A DNA stretch of 64,000 bases from Symplocastrum torsivum CPER-KK1 (GCA_019358875.1 JAHHIF010000023.1:46376-110375); one strand, 5' to 3'. Shown: positions 54,841 to 63,803, counted from the stretch's first letter. Notes: generated by a model from the letters alone, not told the origin. Numbers and translations are program-made.

Positions 54841-56169
54841 CTACAAAGTAAATTCAGCAAACTCACTGTTTTCATCTACATCAGGATTTTTTCCTGCACG
54901 AGTAGGTTGGAAAGTCGAGCTTTGAATTAGTTGTTTGAAAGTCAGTTGGGGGTTTTGCTGAAGGATGTTCAAACTCTGAATAAAATCACGCACAACTTCA
55001 CGCGGAGTCAGCAAGTCTTTTGCACCCAAGCGATTGACACATTCATTCGTGAACTCTTGTAATTGAGCAGCGGTAATAGTCTTCTTGTACTTGTAATGAA
55101 CAGCATGAACCTCCGCTAACCGTTGCAAAAGCTCCAAGATATTTTCAGTGGTTAACGTTTCTAATCGGATGACGGGTGCAGAAGTATCCTGAAACCCATT
55201 TATTACTGCACGACCAGGCACCAACCGAGTACGCAAAGCTTCGTAGCTGTAGAGTCCCCGACGGGAATCTTCGAGAAAATCAGGCGTTCCACCCATAAGG
55301 ATACCGAGGTTCTCGGCTCTACCTTGCATTGAGTCGTTGAACAAAGCTAGGAGCTTATCGTAGTTGTTTTGTCGGGAAACTGTATGAGAAATTTTGTATA
55401 AATGAACTGCTTCATCAATGAGAATAAATAGTCCTTTATAACCAATATCAGCAACAAACTTGGCGAAGAGTTTGATGTAGTCATACCAGCTATCATCATC
55501 AATAATCACACGCACTCCTAGCGCTGACTTTGCCTCCGATTTAACAGCAAATTCTCCACGTAGCCAACGCAAGGCAGCATCTTTTTTTTCATCATCATCA
55601 GCTCGGTAGCCCTGCCAATAAGCTGTAACAACAGTAGCAAAGTCAAAGCCATGAACTAAATTTTCCATGTCTTTGACGACTTCTAAAATTTTGGCTTCTA
55701 CTTGGTCATCAAATCCATCATCACTTGGACGCTTTCCCGTTGCTTGAGCAACCTGGGTCAAAATCCCACTAATCCAACGTTCGAGAATCAGTTTCATTGC
55801 ACCACCATCAGGATTAGTTTTGGTGGCAATGTTCCGCATCAATTCTCGATAGGTGGCAACACCCTGTCCATTGGTTCCAGCTAATCGGCGTTCAGGAGAT
55901 AAGTCTACATCGGCAACGACAAACCCCTGCTCCATCGCATGATTCCGAATTAGCTGGAGCATGAAACTCTTACCAGAACCATAGCGCCCTATGATGAAGC
56001 GGAACGTTGCACCCCCTTCGGCAATATTTTCAAGGTCTTGCAAGAATGCTTTGATTTCCCGTTCCCGTCCGACAGCAATATGTTCCAGACCAATTCTCGG
56101 CACAACTCCCCCACTGAGGGAATTAATAACAGCAGTAGATTCCCTTTTATTAATTTTGAGATTTGCCAT
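54841..56169 (-). CDS. BREX-type P-loop ATPase (BrxC/BrxD-like, DUF2791)
   Basis: A 442-residue protein. Residues ~12-60 read VINSLSGGVVPRIGLEHIAV and GREREIKAFLQDLE. Walker A is FRFIIGRYGSGKSFMLQLIR, followed by VVADVDLSPERRLAG; Walker B is GLFILIDEAVHLYK, then LGILMGGTPDFLED. This is the ATP-binding core shared with BrxC and BrxD of the BREX phage-resistance systems. No BrxZ/PglX methylase, PglZ or BrxL-type gene is near, so it is an orphan or a component of another system. ATG 56169 (MANLKINKRES) leaves a 4-bp gap after the EI24 gene; an in-frame start at 56283 would overlap that gene. Confidence 0.85.
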   Translation of the reverse strand: MANLKINKRESTAVINSLSGGVVPRIGLEHIAVGREREIKAFLQDLENIAEGGATFRFIIGRYGSGKSFMLQLIRNHAMEQGFVVADVDLSPERRLAGTNGQGVATYRELMRNIATKTNPDGGAMKLILERWISGILTQVAQATGKRPSDDGFDDQVEAKILEVVKDMENLVHGFDFATVVTAYWQGYRADDDEKKDAALRWLRGEFAVKSEAKSALGVRVIIDDDSWYDYIKLFAKFVADIGYKGLFILIDEAVHLYKISHTVSRQNNYDKLLALFNDSMQGRAENLGILMGGTPDFLEDSRRGLYSYEALRTRLVPGRAVINGFQDTSAPVIRLETLTTENILELLQRLAEVHAVHYKYKKTITAAQLQEFTNECVNRLGAKDLLTPREVVRDFIQSLNILQQNPQLTFKQLIQSSTFQPTRAGKNPDVDENSEFAEFTL

Positions 56170-56173
56170 GTGC

Positions 56174-57037
56174 TTATTGCTTAGTTTCAATTGTTCTGGG
56201 AGATGATTCTGAGGGTAGTGTAGAGGAATTAGGAAGATGGGGATAAATGCGATCGCAAAAAAACAGTGTTCCAGAGGCGACACACAAAGGAATCGTGAAA
56301 AGATTCAACAAGGGAATGCTCACCAACCCCAGACAAACCAGGCTGAAGCTGGCACTAGCAGGTAAACTTCTAACTACAATCCCCAACTTTTCCCTGAAGT
56401 GTAAGCGTCTACGTTCTAAAGGAGCATCAAGAAAGTCGATGCCAACAATCATCGCAGCAAGTGTGATACCACCAACAGCCGCTACTACTGTCCCGATTCC
56501 TGGCGCAAAGTTTAGCAGTAGTAACGGTAACCCAATTCCTGCTATCAGCACTAGTTTCTTCAACTCAAACAGAATTGCTCTTGAAATATCCCGAACAATT
56601 CCCACCTCGACAATCTGCAACTGACTTGTGCGTATCTTCTCCAACTGTTCTGAGAGCTTGCCATACCACGGCGCACCTAGCAATACCCCAAATTGCACGA
56701 GTAAAAAACCAACTACTAGCAATAACCCTACTACTAGCAGGAAGTGCAACAAGAAGCCTAAGCCAATAATTAAGTACTCTAAAAAGCTGAGCCATACCGG
56801 AAGCTTAGCAATCAACGTCTCCAACCAATTCGACAAATTGATGAGTAAACCTTCGACACTCTCCCAACCAAAAAAGAGTAACCCCACATAAAGGACAACA
56901 CCGACTACAAAATTCACCAAAATCGGTACTGCCATATAACCCAACAATCGAGGGTTGCGCTGAAAAACAGCAAGCGCTCGAAACGGGTAAGTTGCCCCTG
57001 CCAGTAATCCAAATCCACCCAGTGCTTTCCGCATCAT
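56174..57037 (-). CDS. EI24/CysZ-like membrane protein
   Basis: A 287-residue membrane protein with several long hydrophobic helices (FVVGVVLYVGLLFFG, LLHFLLVVGLLLVVGFLLV, LIAGIGLPLLLLNFAPGIG). It begins LGGFGLLAGATYPFRALAVF, the N-terminal pattern of the EI24/CysZ family, whose best-studied member is a sulfate permease. It starts at ATG 57037 and lies 4 bp upstream of the BrxC/BrxD-like gene, so the two probably share a transcript. Any functional link is unknown. Confidence 0.8.
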   Translation of the reverse strand: MMRKALGGFGLLAGATYPFRALAVFQRNPRLLGYMAVPILVNFVVGVVLYVGLLFFGWESVEGLLINLSNWLETLIAKLPVWLSFLEYLIIGLGFLLHFLLVVGLLLVVGFLLVQFGVLLGAPWYGKLSEQLEKIRTSQLQIVEVGIVRDISRAILFELKKLVLIAGIGLPLLLLNFAPGIGTVVAAVGGITLAAMIVGIDFLDAPLERRRLHFREKLGIVVRSLPASASFSLVCLGLVSIPLLNLFTIPLCVASGTLFFCDRIYPHLPNSSTLPSESSPRTIETKQ

Positions 57038-57260
57038 TGCTCAGCTACTTTAGATATTCACCGTTGGTAACGCTCTGACTCTAGCGCATAGAGTTTAAGA
57101 CTGCCGTCGCACAATCAGGGGATGGGAAGAGGGGACAATCCAGAAGGGCGTAGCCACAGAGGCAATTGTCCAATGCTTATTTGAGGAACTTGCACTCTTA
57201 TCGGCGATCGCATATTGCTAAACTAAAAACACGCCACTGGAACAGCAGGATACGAAAGCC

Positions 57261-57824
57261 GTGTCTATTACAACTGCCAAAGCTATCACCCTAGAGGAAT
57301 TTCTTAAGCTTCCGGAAACAAAACCTGCAAGCGAATATATCAATGCAGAGATTATCCAGAAGCCTATGCCAAAAGGGAAGCATAGTCGGTTGCAGTTCAG
57401 ACTTTGCAATACTATCAACGATGTAGCTGAACCTCTTCATAGTGCTTCTGCATTCCCCGAATTGCGCTGTAGCTTTGGTATCCGCTCAATCGTGCCAGAT
57501 GTAGCTGTTTTCAAGTGGTCGCGAATCCCTTTTGATGTTGATGGGGAACCTCCCAACGATTTTTTGCTCTGTCCAGACTGGACGATTGAAATTCTCTCTC
57601 CCGAACAGAGTTCAAACCGAGTGATTGGAAATATCCTCTACTGTCTACAGCACGGTTGCCAACTGGGATGGCTAATAGACTCAAGCGATCGCTCTATTCT
57701 CGTTTTCCTTCCAGGTCAGCAACCAGAGTTGTTACAGGATAGCGATCGCCTATCTGTATTAGGGGAGATTGACCTAGAGATAACGGTAAGTCAGGTTTTC
57801 AGTTGGTTAAAGATGGAAGGATAA
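57261..57824 (+). CDS. Uma2 family endonuclease-like protein, second
   Basis: A 187-residue PD-(D/E)xK-fold protein very close to the gene at 30811: FLKLPETKPASEYINAEIIQ, FPELRCSFG, SIVPDVAVFKWSRIPFDVDG, PDWTIEILSPEQS. GTG 57261 fits the family N-terminus. It is divergent from the EI24/BrxC-like pair, 223 bp apart. Role unknown. Confidence 0.9.
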   Translation: MSITTAKAITLEEFLKLPETKPASEYINAEIIQKPMPKGKHSRLQFRLCNTINDVAEPLHSASAFPELRCSFGIRSIVPDVAVFKWSRIPFDVDGEPPNDFLLCPDWTIEILSPEQSSNRVIGNILYCLQHGCQLGWLIDSSDRSILVFLPGQQPELLQDSDRLSVLGEIDLEITVSQVFSWLKMEG

Positions 57825-58102
57825 GGCTGTTGTACCTGTGGTTGGTAAGGATGAGGTGCGATCGCTATTCTCATTAACGCTGAAGTGTGGCTCCTGCATT
57901 TGGCGTTGATATTGAGCGGGAGTAGATGTTGGGGTTTTTGGCATCAACCCAACTTACGGTGATGGCAATCACATTATTTTCTACAAGGGCGAAATAGCTA
58001 GATACCCCAATCAGTCTGACTTTGTAGCAATCTCATCCATTGGCTTGAGAGGAAATTTGGTTAGGATATTGGGCAGAGTTTTGATCCAGTGTCTATCTAC
58101 CT
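57825..58102. other. Intergenic region before the unknown membrane cassette
   Basis: 278 bp with no gene. It contains one HIP1 core (GCGATCGC) near 57860 and no palindrome of note. Confidence 0.35.
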
Positions 58103-58531
58103 ATGCTGAACTTCGCCAATTGGCATCCTTTGATTCGTATTTTGATCGGTATCGTTGCTTTGGCTTTAGCTGTAGCTGGATTACGCGAGTTTCCTGAGCT
58201 AACAAAACTTGCTTCAGGTCAACAAGAAACAGCTTCAAAAGAAGCTGAACCAGAACTAACAGATGTTCGTATCGTTACGGAAACAGAAGAAGGAAAGCCA
58301 GTAAAAGGCGCATCTGTTCGATTTTCCTACAGAGGCTCTCCTACAGAGCGAATAACTACTGATGACGGCTATGTCCAAATAAAAATCCCCTCTACCGAAG
58401 ATGTAGAAATCACGCTCAGTAAAGAAGGGTATGAGACTAGAAAGCACATAATTAACTTAAAGAACGATCCAGGTGAAAACAGAACTTTTCTATTGAAAAG
58501 AAAACAAATTAAGTCTAATTCATCTTCTTAA
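58103..58531 (+). CDS. Membrane-anchored beta-sandwich protein, unknown function
   Basis: A 142-residue protein. One N-terminal membrane helix (~10-28, IRILIGIVALALAVAGL) is followed by an extracytoplasmic-looking, Glu-rich linker and a carboxypeptidase-regulatory-like/PEGA-type beta domain (~52-132: VRIVTETEEGKPVKGASVRF, TDDGYVQIKIPSTEDVEITL, KEGYETRKHIINL). Such domains often bind sugars or proteins on the cell surface. Its stop directly abuts the ATG of the next gene (TAAATG), so the two are a tight operon. Confidence 0.7.
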   Translation: MLNFANWHPLIRILIGIVALALAVAGLREFPELTKLASGQQETASKEAEPELTDVRIVTETEEGKPVKGASVRFSYRGSPTERITTDDGYVQIKIPSTEDVEITLSKEGYETRKHIINLKNDPGENRTFLLKRKQIKSNSSS

Positions 58532-59350
58532 ATGCCATCTACCAATTTACCTCTTACCAGCAGGTTCTCAATTATTGAGGTGTTGCTCAAGCTATTTACA
58601 ATAGGTATTCACTCATCTGAGGAAGGACCAAAAGCTTGGTTTGAGACGTTTGCTGTGACAGCTACATTAATGGCTTGTGGTTACCTAGCGTGGTATTACG
58701 GTATTTTCATAATTCTCTCATTAATTTTTGGCGCTATAGCTGCTGGAATGTTTGTTTTCTTAGCGCCTGCTTACACAATTCAGAACAACATAGCTACAAA
58801 GCCAGCCGTAAATACCCTTAAGACTATCTCTAGAATCAAGACCGAAAGAGTAAATTCTCTTACAGGTAATGAGTTAATTGAGGAAAAAGCTCGCCAAATT
58901 AAAGCTATTAACGAGCTGGCACAAAATTTTCCCCATTTGATTCAGGAGTATCCAGAACTCGGTAAGATATTTGAAACTATAAGACAAGGGGCGGCAGAGG
59001 CTTCAGTCAAATCTGATATTGAGGAGCAAGAGCGGACTCGTCAAAAACAGCAAGAACAGAGGCAAAGGGAGGAACGTGAACGAACTTTAAATGAGCTAAG
59101 AGCGAGAGCTGGGGAACCCAGTGGATATCCACCAGATCCAAATAACCCAAAGCACCCGCCGCCAGGATATCCCATCAAGGTAACTAAGAATTTGACGAAT
59201 GAAAGCCACAAAGGCATTTACTACAGACAAGATGACTATGATTATTGGGATTACAATGCTGACTGGTGGTTCGAGAGTGAAGCCCACGTACCCAAGCATA
59301 AATACAGACGCCCTCGCCTTAAGGGTAAAGGTAGAGGCTTCAGACCCTAG
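58532..59350 (+). CDS. Hypothetical membrane protein with coiled coil and Pro/Tyr/Trp-rich tail
   Basis: A 272-residue protein. Two hydrophobic helices at ~38-85 (ETFAVTATLMACGYLAWYY, IIFILSLIFGAIAAGMFVFL region) are followed by a long charged coiled coil (~105-190, EEQERTRQKQQEQRQREERE), a Pro-rich segment (GYPPDPNNPKHPPPGYPIK) and an aromatic, basic tail. Family not recognised. ATG 58532 follows directly after the stop of the previous gene. The pair may form a membrane complex; this is inference. Confidence 0.65.
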   Translation: MPSTNLPLTSRFSIIEVLLKLFTIGIHSSEEGPKAWFETFAVTATLMACGYLAWYYGIFIILSLIFGAIAAGMFVFLAPAYTIQNNIATKPAVNTLKTISRIKTERVNSLTGNELIEEKARQIKAINELAQNFPHLIQEYPELGKIFETIRQGAAEASVKSDIEEQERTRQKQQEQRQREERERTLNELRARAGEPSGYPPDPNNPKHPPPGYPIKVTKNLTNESHKGIYYRQDDYDYWDYNADWWFESEAHVPKHKYRRPRLKGKGRGFRP

Positions 59351-59896
59351 CAAATCGATGTACCTTATCTCAAGATTGCAAATCACCCACTAGCTTTATT
59401 CTTCCTCGTCGCTGGCATCATCAATGCGATCAGCTTTGCTGGAGCGCTAGGCTTCGCCTCATTTCGTTTACGTGTGATCGCTAATGTCCCTCTCAGTCCA
59501 ACTTCTTTATATCTTCGCTGGTTAATCTACTAGCTCATCTAAGGAAAGCTGTAAGAGATCGCACAACGCTTTCGCCTGTCGTAGATAGAGCTGGGGAGCA
59601 ATGTTCAAAGCCCCTCTCCGCCTCCCAGAGGGGTTTGGGGAGAGGTCTACCGACTTGTGTGTACACGGTAGGACACGGGGAGGGAGCAAGATGACTTTTG
59701 CTCTTCTCCTCGTTCCCCAATGGAAACAGGCGATCGCTTTCTCGTTACCAGAAATCATCATGAGGAAACTAATTTTTCTAATGCGCTGCCCCGAATATTT
59801 GTTTTGCCGTTACTCGTAACTGTGCGATCGCTAACACAATCAAAACTTCTAGTCATCTGCTCCAATACGTTTTTATACCGTGTACTTCCAAGCTGA
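59351..59896. other. Intergenic region with composite repeat
   Basis: About 545 bp without a supported gene. The centre holds the C/G-rich repeat described separately. A minus-strand frame crosses it and ends LRQAKALCDLLQLSLDELVD; that tail looks protein-like, but the rest is repeat sequence, so it may be a remnant. Confidence 0.4.
59608..59699. repeat. Composite inverted/GC-rich repeat
   Basis: Contains CCCCTC...GAGGGG and CCTCTCC...GGGGAGAGG pairings, then TGTGTGTACAC and CGGTAGGACACGG. From memory, CCTCTCCCCAAACCCCTCT-like units followed by a TACCGTGTACACAC-like unit recur in cyanobacterial intergenic DNA. It appears to interrupt a short minus-strand frame. Confidence 0.5.
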
Positions 59897-61072
59897 TTAA
59901 CTAACAAATATGCCTCGGTATAAGCCTGACAAATCAACTTGTTTATAGAGAGCAAGGGAACTGTAACGAGAAACAGCCTGTCCAGTCTCCGGAAGGTACA
60001 AATTCAGTCCACATAATTCTTTTGAATCAGTATTGCTAAAATTACGACTACCAAAAAGCTTTCCACCTGTTTTGTAGTAAGCAATAACTGATGACTCTAA
60101 AAACTCAGTAAACTCACTAAGCTCATGTGACTCTTGATTAATGTTGCTTGAAAGATGCCTAAGCAAAGCCAGCACATCACAATGCTGCTCATCAAAATAA
60201 CGGAATGTTGGAAGAGCTGATAGATTAACTGTTTGTAAATTCTTATCAAGAAGAGGTTGAATCAGCCGTGAGAGCTTAACTGGAATCTGTTCAACTGCTT
60301 GATTGTCCACCAAAGTGAGTGTGTGATACATATCAGCACGTTCAGATTCCATAATTGCTATAGCCGCTTCATATCCCCCAACTGATGGTTCCTTAAGCCG
60401 TTCAAGAAAGCCTTTGTAATAATAATTTGGTGCGCCAAGCTCAAGCTGAGATGCAAGCGTGTATCGAGCACAGTTTCTTGCTTCGTATACAATTTCCAGC
60501 GTGGCTTTATTGCAGTTTTGAAAGAAAAGTAACTCAACTCGTCCACAAGTACTCTTATTAAATTGAGTTAGTTTGCTGGCAAACTTATCAACTCCCATCC
60601 ATGTAGTTGTTTGACTGTTTAATCCATGAGCATCAGGACTAATTTCATTAATTTTGCCGCCATGACCAACAACAATTACCGCCCAATGTTCTGCGTTGAA
60701 AGTTTGATTTGCCCAGTCAAGGTATTTAGAGAATGCTGATATGTCGCTACTGTCTTCTCCTACAATATCCATTTCTTGTATAGCGCCATTGATGAGGATA
60801 CGACGGCGCATTTTAGTATCACCAAAATAGTCTGATTGAACAGCCACCACTACTTCTGAGTCTCTTGTACCCTCAGCTAGCATTTCAATGATTGGTTCAC
60901 CAAAGCGAACAAGGTCATTATCATAAGGCATCCAGTACAGAACTACCCATCTATGACGTGATTTCGAGTGGAGGGATTTAGGAATCATCGCAAAAGAGGA
61001 ATCTCTATATACAATTCCAGCGAAGCAAGCTGAACCCAATGCAAAATAACGGCAGAAACTTCTTCGTTTCAT
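59897..61072 (-). CDS. Clostripain-family (C11) cysteine peptidase, probably exported
   Basis: A 391-residue caspase-fold protein. The N-terminus has a Tat-like motif (KRRSFCRYFALGSACFAG). The catalytic His is in IVVGHGGKI and the Cys in LLFFQNCNKATLE. Strand segments WVVLYWMPYDNDLVRFGEP and VVVAVQSDYFGD match clostripain-like peptidases, which cut after Arg or Lys. The C-terminal half (~215-391) is helical with GLNLYLPET near the end. GTG 61084 would add four residues; ATG 61072 is preferred. Neither has a clear ribosome-binding site. Probably secreted or periplasmic; substrate unknown. Confidence 0.82.
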   Translation of the reverse strand: MKRRSFCRYFALGSACFAGIVYRDSSFAMIPKSLHSKSRHRWVVLYWMPYDNDLVRFGEPIIEMLAEGTRDSEVVVAVQSDYFGDTKMRRRILINGAIQEMDIVGEDSSDISAFSKYLDWANQTFNAEHWAVIVVGHGGKINEISPDAHGLNSQTTTWMGVDKFASKLTQFNKSTCGRVELLFFQNCNKATLEIVYEARNCARYTLASQLELGAPNYYYKGFLERLKEPSVGGYEAAIAIMESERADMYHTLTLVDNQAVEQIPVKLSRLIQPLLDKNLQTVNLSALPTFRYFDEQHCDVLALLRHLSSNINQESHELSEFTEFLESSVIAYYKTGGKLFGSRNFSNTDSKELCGLNLYLPETGQAVSRYSSLALYKQVDLSGLYRGIFVS

Positions 61073-61084
61073 TGTCAAACGCAC

Positions 61085-61306
61085 AGATATTAACTTAAAC
61101 TTTGTAGCTATTGTGGACTAACTGAATGTTAAACGCCAATAGCTAAGCTTCCGGTTACTATTCCAACCAATAACTCAGTAGCTTAGTAGCATAACTTTTT
61201 ATTATGAGGCACTAATTCAGAGGATGTCTGAAAAGTTACTATTGGTGCCCCTACAAATGGCACTTTAGATCTCAATTTGCGTAAGTTCTAATTAAGTTGT
61301 TCCAAG
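61085..61306. other. Intergenic region, 222 bp
   Basis: Between two minus-strand genes. AT-rich with no palindrome or ORF of note. It could hold the clostripain-like gene's promoter. Confidence 0.35.
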
Positions 61307-61645
61307 TCATCGAAGAGACTCGATGTTAAGCTCCAACTTCTCTCCCAACCATAAAGAACGATCCGTGTGATCTCCCACATCATCGCCTGTCTCAGGATGA
61401 ACCAGAATATCCAACCCCTCACGATTGAGCATTAACCAGGGAACAACCTTGCCAAATTGCCCCGGTAAGAACGCAACTTGATACATTGCCTTTGAGTGTG
61501 GGCCAATGGGTTTGTCATGCCAACGCCCCAGTTGCACTTCAAAGTTACTGCCCAATCCTTCTCGTACACGCGCTGCCGCCTCATGACTGGCGGTATCGAA
61601 GTAGATATGAGCATGAAAACCAGTAATTTCAGCGGTATCTTTCAT
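61307..61645 (-). CDS. DOPA 4,5-dioxygenase family protein
   Basis: A 112-residue protein of the DOPA-dioxygenase family (ITGFHAHIYFDTAS, LGRWHDKPIGPHSKAMYQ, ILVHPETGDDVGDHTD). The conserved His residues (HAH, HP, DH) are probable metal ligands of the extradiol ring-cleaving type. The family includes fungal DOPA-cleaving enzymes and many bacterial members of unknown substrate. It lies 49 bp downstream of the penicillin acylase-like gene on the same strand, so the two may be co-transcribed. Confidence 0.87.
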   Translation of the reverse strand: MKDTAEITGFHAHIYFDTASHEAAARVREGLGSNFEVQLGRWHDKPIGPHSKAMYQVAFLPGQFGKVVPWLMLNREGLDILVHPETGDDVGDHTDRSLWLGEKLELNIESLR

Positions 61646-61694
61646 CGCCTTAATCGCTCCACTTTATCTGAGAGTGAACCGCTCTTGAGTTCAT

Positions 61695-63803
61695 TTAGAA
61701 AACTTGACGCGATTCCAAATGAGCTTCAATTTCCTTACGGGTTCGCCAAACAGGTCGCAACTCATTACGAGCATATAGCGACAACTGGTCGCCAATATGG
61801 GGTGAACCTGGCTGAGTGGCATTTCCGTAAGTAAGCAGTACCTTTGCCTGTACGGGATTAGAAAACTCAATGGCGGCAATGTAGCTATCACCAGCAATTT
61901 GTTGGAAACGTCCCTCAGTAGCTGGGACTAAATCCACAACTCGGAAGATTCCAAAAAGTCCAGGGCCACCACTAGCGGGTAAATCCACATTACCGTAACG
62001 TAATCGAGCCACCTCACCCCAAGGCACATCCAGCGACCCATAGAGCGATTTTACAGTGACGGCAACTGCCTTTAAGACATTGACAGCCGTAGCCGGGTCA
62101 GATAAACCGTCAGGTGTTGTCATTGGACTTTGCTCGTTCCAGGCAGTCGTGAACCAATTAAACGGCTGCATAGATTGTGCCCACAAGGCAAATAGCACTG
62201 CACCTCGACTTTCGGCATCGGCTTTTCGATCCCAAGCTTCCAAAACATCAGCCGCTTGCTTTCCTAATTCTCCACCCAACTGTCGTGCGGCTGGAATCAA
62301 ATCATCCAAAATTCGGTCTGCCAACTCCATCCGGGATGAGAACTTGTCGGCAATCATCTGCTCAAAACTCAGCTTTTCAGACTCCATCAGCATCCGTGCT
62401 GAACGCTGTGCCCGAAAGTGCATGAAACGTGGGGCAAGGTAAGATGGATAATCGTTGGGATTCAGTGCTGGTGGGAATGTTGCACTCCAAGGGGGGTCGT
62501 TGGCATTCTGTAACCAACCGCTAGGTGGGTCGAGGACACGGGGTAAATCAGTGTAAGGATGGGTTTTTGTCCATAATATGGCGGATGTGTCACCTGGAAC
62601 AACTCCCTGCCAATATTTCCAATCGCCTTGGGAGTGTATCGGTACCTGAGCGTTGAAGAGGTATAGGATATGCCCATCGCGATCGCTATAAATTATATTG
62701 AACATTGGCAACTGCAAGCGCTGGAGTGCTGCTTCAAACTCGCTCACGTTCTTTGCCCGTGCCATGTCCCAAAACTGCCCCATGATGTCAGGCTGATCTA
62801 ACCCAACCACTCGCAAGGCAATGGCTTTCCCTTCTTTTTGACCCACGATTGCGCCGTGAATTGAGCGTTTTACAACTAGTTTCTCCTCTCGTTGAGTGCC
62901 ATCGGCTTGCTTTACCTTTAGCGTTTGGGTTTCGGTTTCAAATGGGCGAACACTACCATCGAAGAGATAGCCTCCATCCGCCAGCGTCAGTTCGTAAGCA
63001 TCCCAACCATCATGGGTGTTAACCGTGGATGTCCAACCTAGGTTATTGTTAAATGCGATCGCCAACATCGGCATTCCCACCAACGCCACCCCATAAGCAT
63101 CAATCTCTGGTGCCGTTAGTTGCGCTTCGTACCACAGAAATAAATCTGACCAAGGTAAGTGAGGATTAGCCAGTAGCATCGCGTTACTACTAGCTGAATG
63201 AGACGGTGCAACTGCCCAAGCATTTGAACCCACAGAAGGGCGACGGGAACTGAGACTTGCTACACTTCCTGGATTCACAACAAAGGTGAAATTAATCACC
63301 CGTTGCACATGAGCCAGCACATCCACACCATTAACGGGAAGTACCTGCTCAATATCATCGTTAATTTGGTCAGCGTGTTCCTTGGCATAGGCATTAATTC
63401 CCGATGCAAAAGCATCAAGATAGCGGCGCATCGTCGGGTTCTGTTCCTCGTACCAGTTACTTGCCCGACGCGGAATGCCCATCGTTCTCACATACTTGTC
63501 TGATTCAAGATATTTTTCTCCCCAATACTCTGCTGCCTGTCCTCGTGCTTGACCATATAATCGCAGAATCAAGTCGCCATGACTCTGCATCTGCGCCCAA
63601 CCAAAGGCTTGAAATAACCCCTCCGCATCTTTCCCATAGATATGCGGCACACCCCAACTATCCCAAAGAATTTCTGTTTGTTCTGAACCAATAGCAGGAT
63701 TGCGAAAGCTCAAGAACAAAGCGAGAACACAACTGAGTAGTAAAAGGAACAACCAAAGAAATTTTTGTCTGAGGCGAAGGGGGCGTATTCGAGCGAAAGT
63801 CAT
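61695..63803 (-). CDS. Penicillin acylase family protein (AHL-acylase-like)
   Basis: A 702-residue N-terminal-nucleophile hydrolase with a signal or anchor helix (~14-32). The alpha domain contains EILWDSWGVPHIYGKDAEG. Autocatalytic cleavage is expected before Ser193 in SVGSNAWAVAP, exposing the nucleophile of the beta chain. The pattern fits acyl-homoserine-lactone acylases and penicillin G acylases; cyanobacterial members can degrade AHL signals. It is likely periplasmic. Start at ATG 63803. First gene of the minus-strand pair with the DOPA-dioxygenase-like gene. Confidence 0.88.
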   Translation of the reverse strand: MTFARIRPLRLRQKFLWLFLLLLSCVLALFLSFRNPAIGSEQTEILWDSWGVPHIYGKDAEGLFQAFGWAQMQSHGDLILRLYGQARGQAAEYWGEKYLESDKYVRTMGIPRRASNWYEEQNPTMRRYLDAFASGINAYAKEHADQINDDIEQVLPVNGVDVLAHVQRVINFTFVVNPGSVASLSSRRPSVGSNAWAVAPSHSASSNAMLLANPHLPWSDLFLWYEAQLTAPEIDAYGVALVGMPMLAIAFNNNLGWTSTVNTHDGWDAYELTLADGGYLFDGSVRPFETETQTLKVKQADGTQREEKLVVKRSIHGAIVGQKEGKAIALRVVGLDQPDIMGQFWDMARAKNVSEFEAALQRLQLPMFNIIYSDRDGHILYLFNAQVPIHSQGDWKYWQGVVPGDTSAILWTKTHPYTDLPRVLDPPSGWLQNANDPPWSATFPPALNPNDYPSYLAPRFMHFRAQRSARMLMESEKLSFEQMIADKFSSRMELADRILDDLIPAARQLGGELGKQAADVLEAWDRKADAESRGAVLFALWAQSMQPFNWFTTAWNEQSPMTTPDGLSDPATAVNVLKAVAVTVKSLYGSLDVPWGEVARLRYGNVDLPASGGPGLFGIFRVVDLVPATEGRFQQIAGDSYIAAIEFSNPVQAKVLLTYGNATQPGSPHIGDQLSLYARNELRPVWRTRKEIEAHLESRQVF

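Noticed and set aside
54841..57037. A complete BREX system
   Set aside because: Only one BREX-type ATPase is present. No methylase, PglZ, BrxL or helicase gene lies in the surrounding sequence.
59522..59761. Minus-strand frame of 79 codons as a gene
   Set aside because: Its middle is made of the GC-rich composite repeat. Only the C-terminal ~20 residues look protein-like, so it is at best a remnant.
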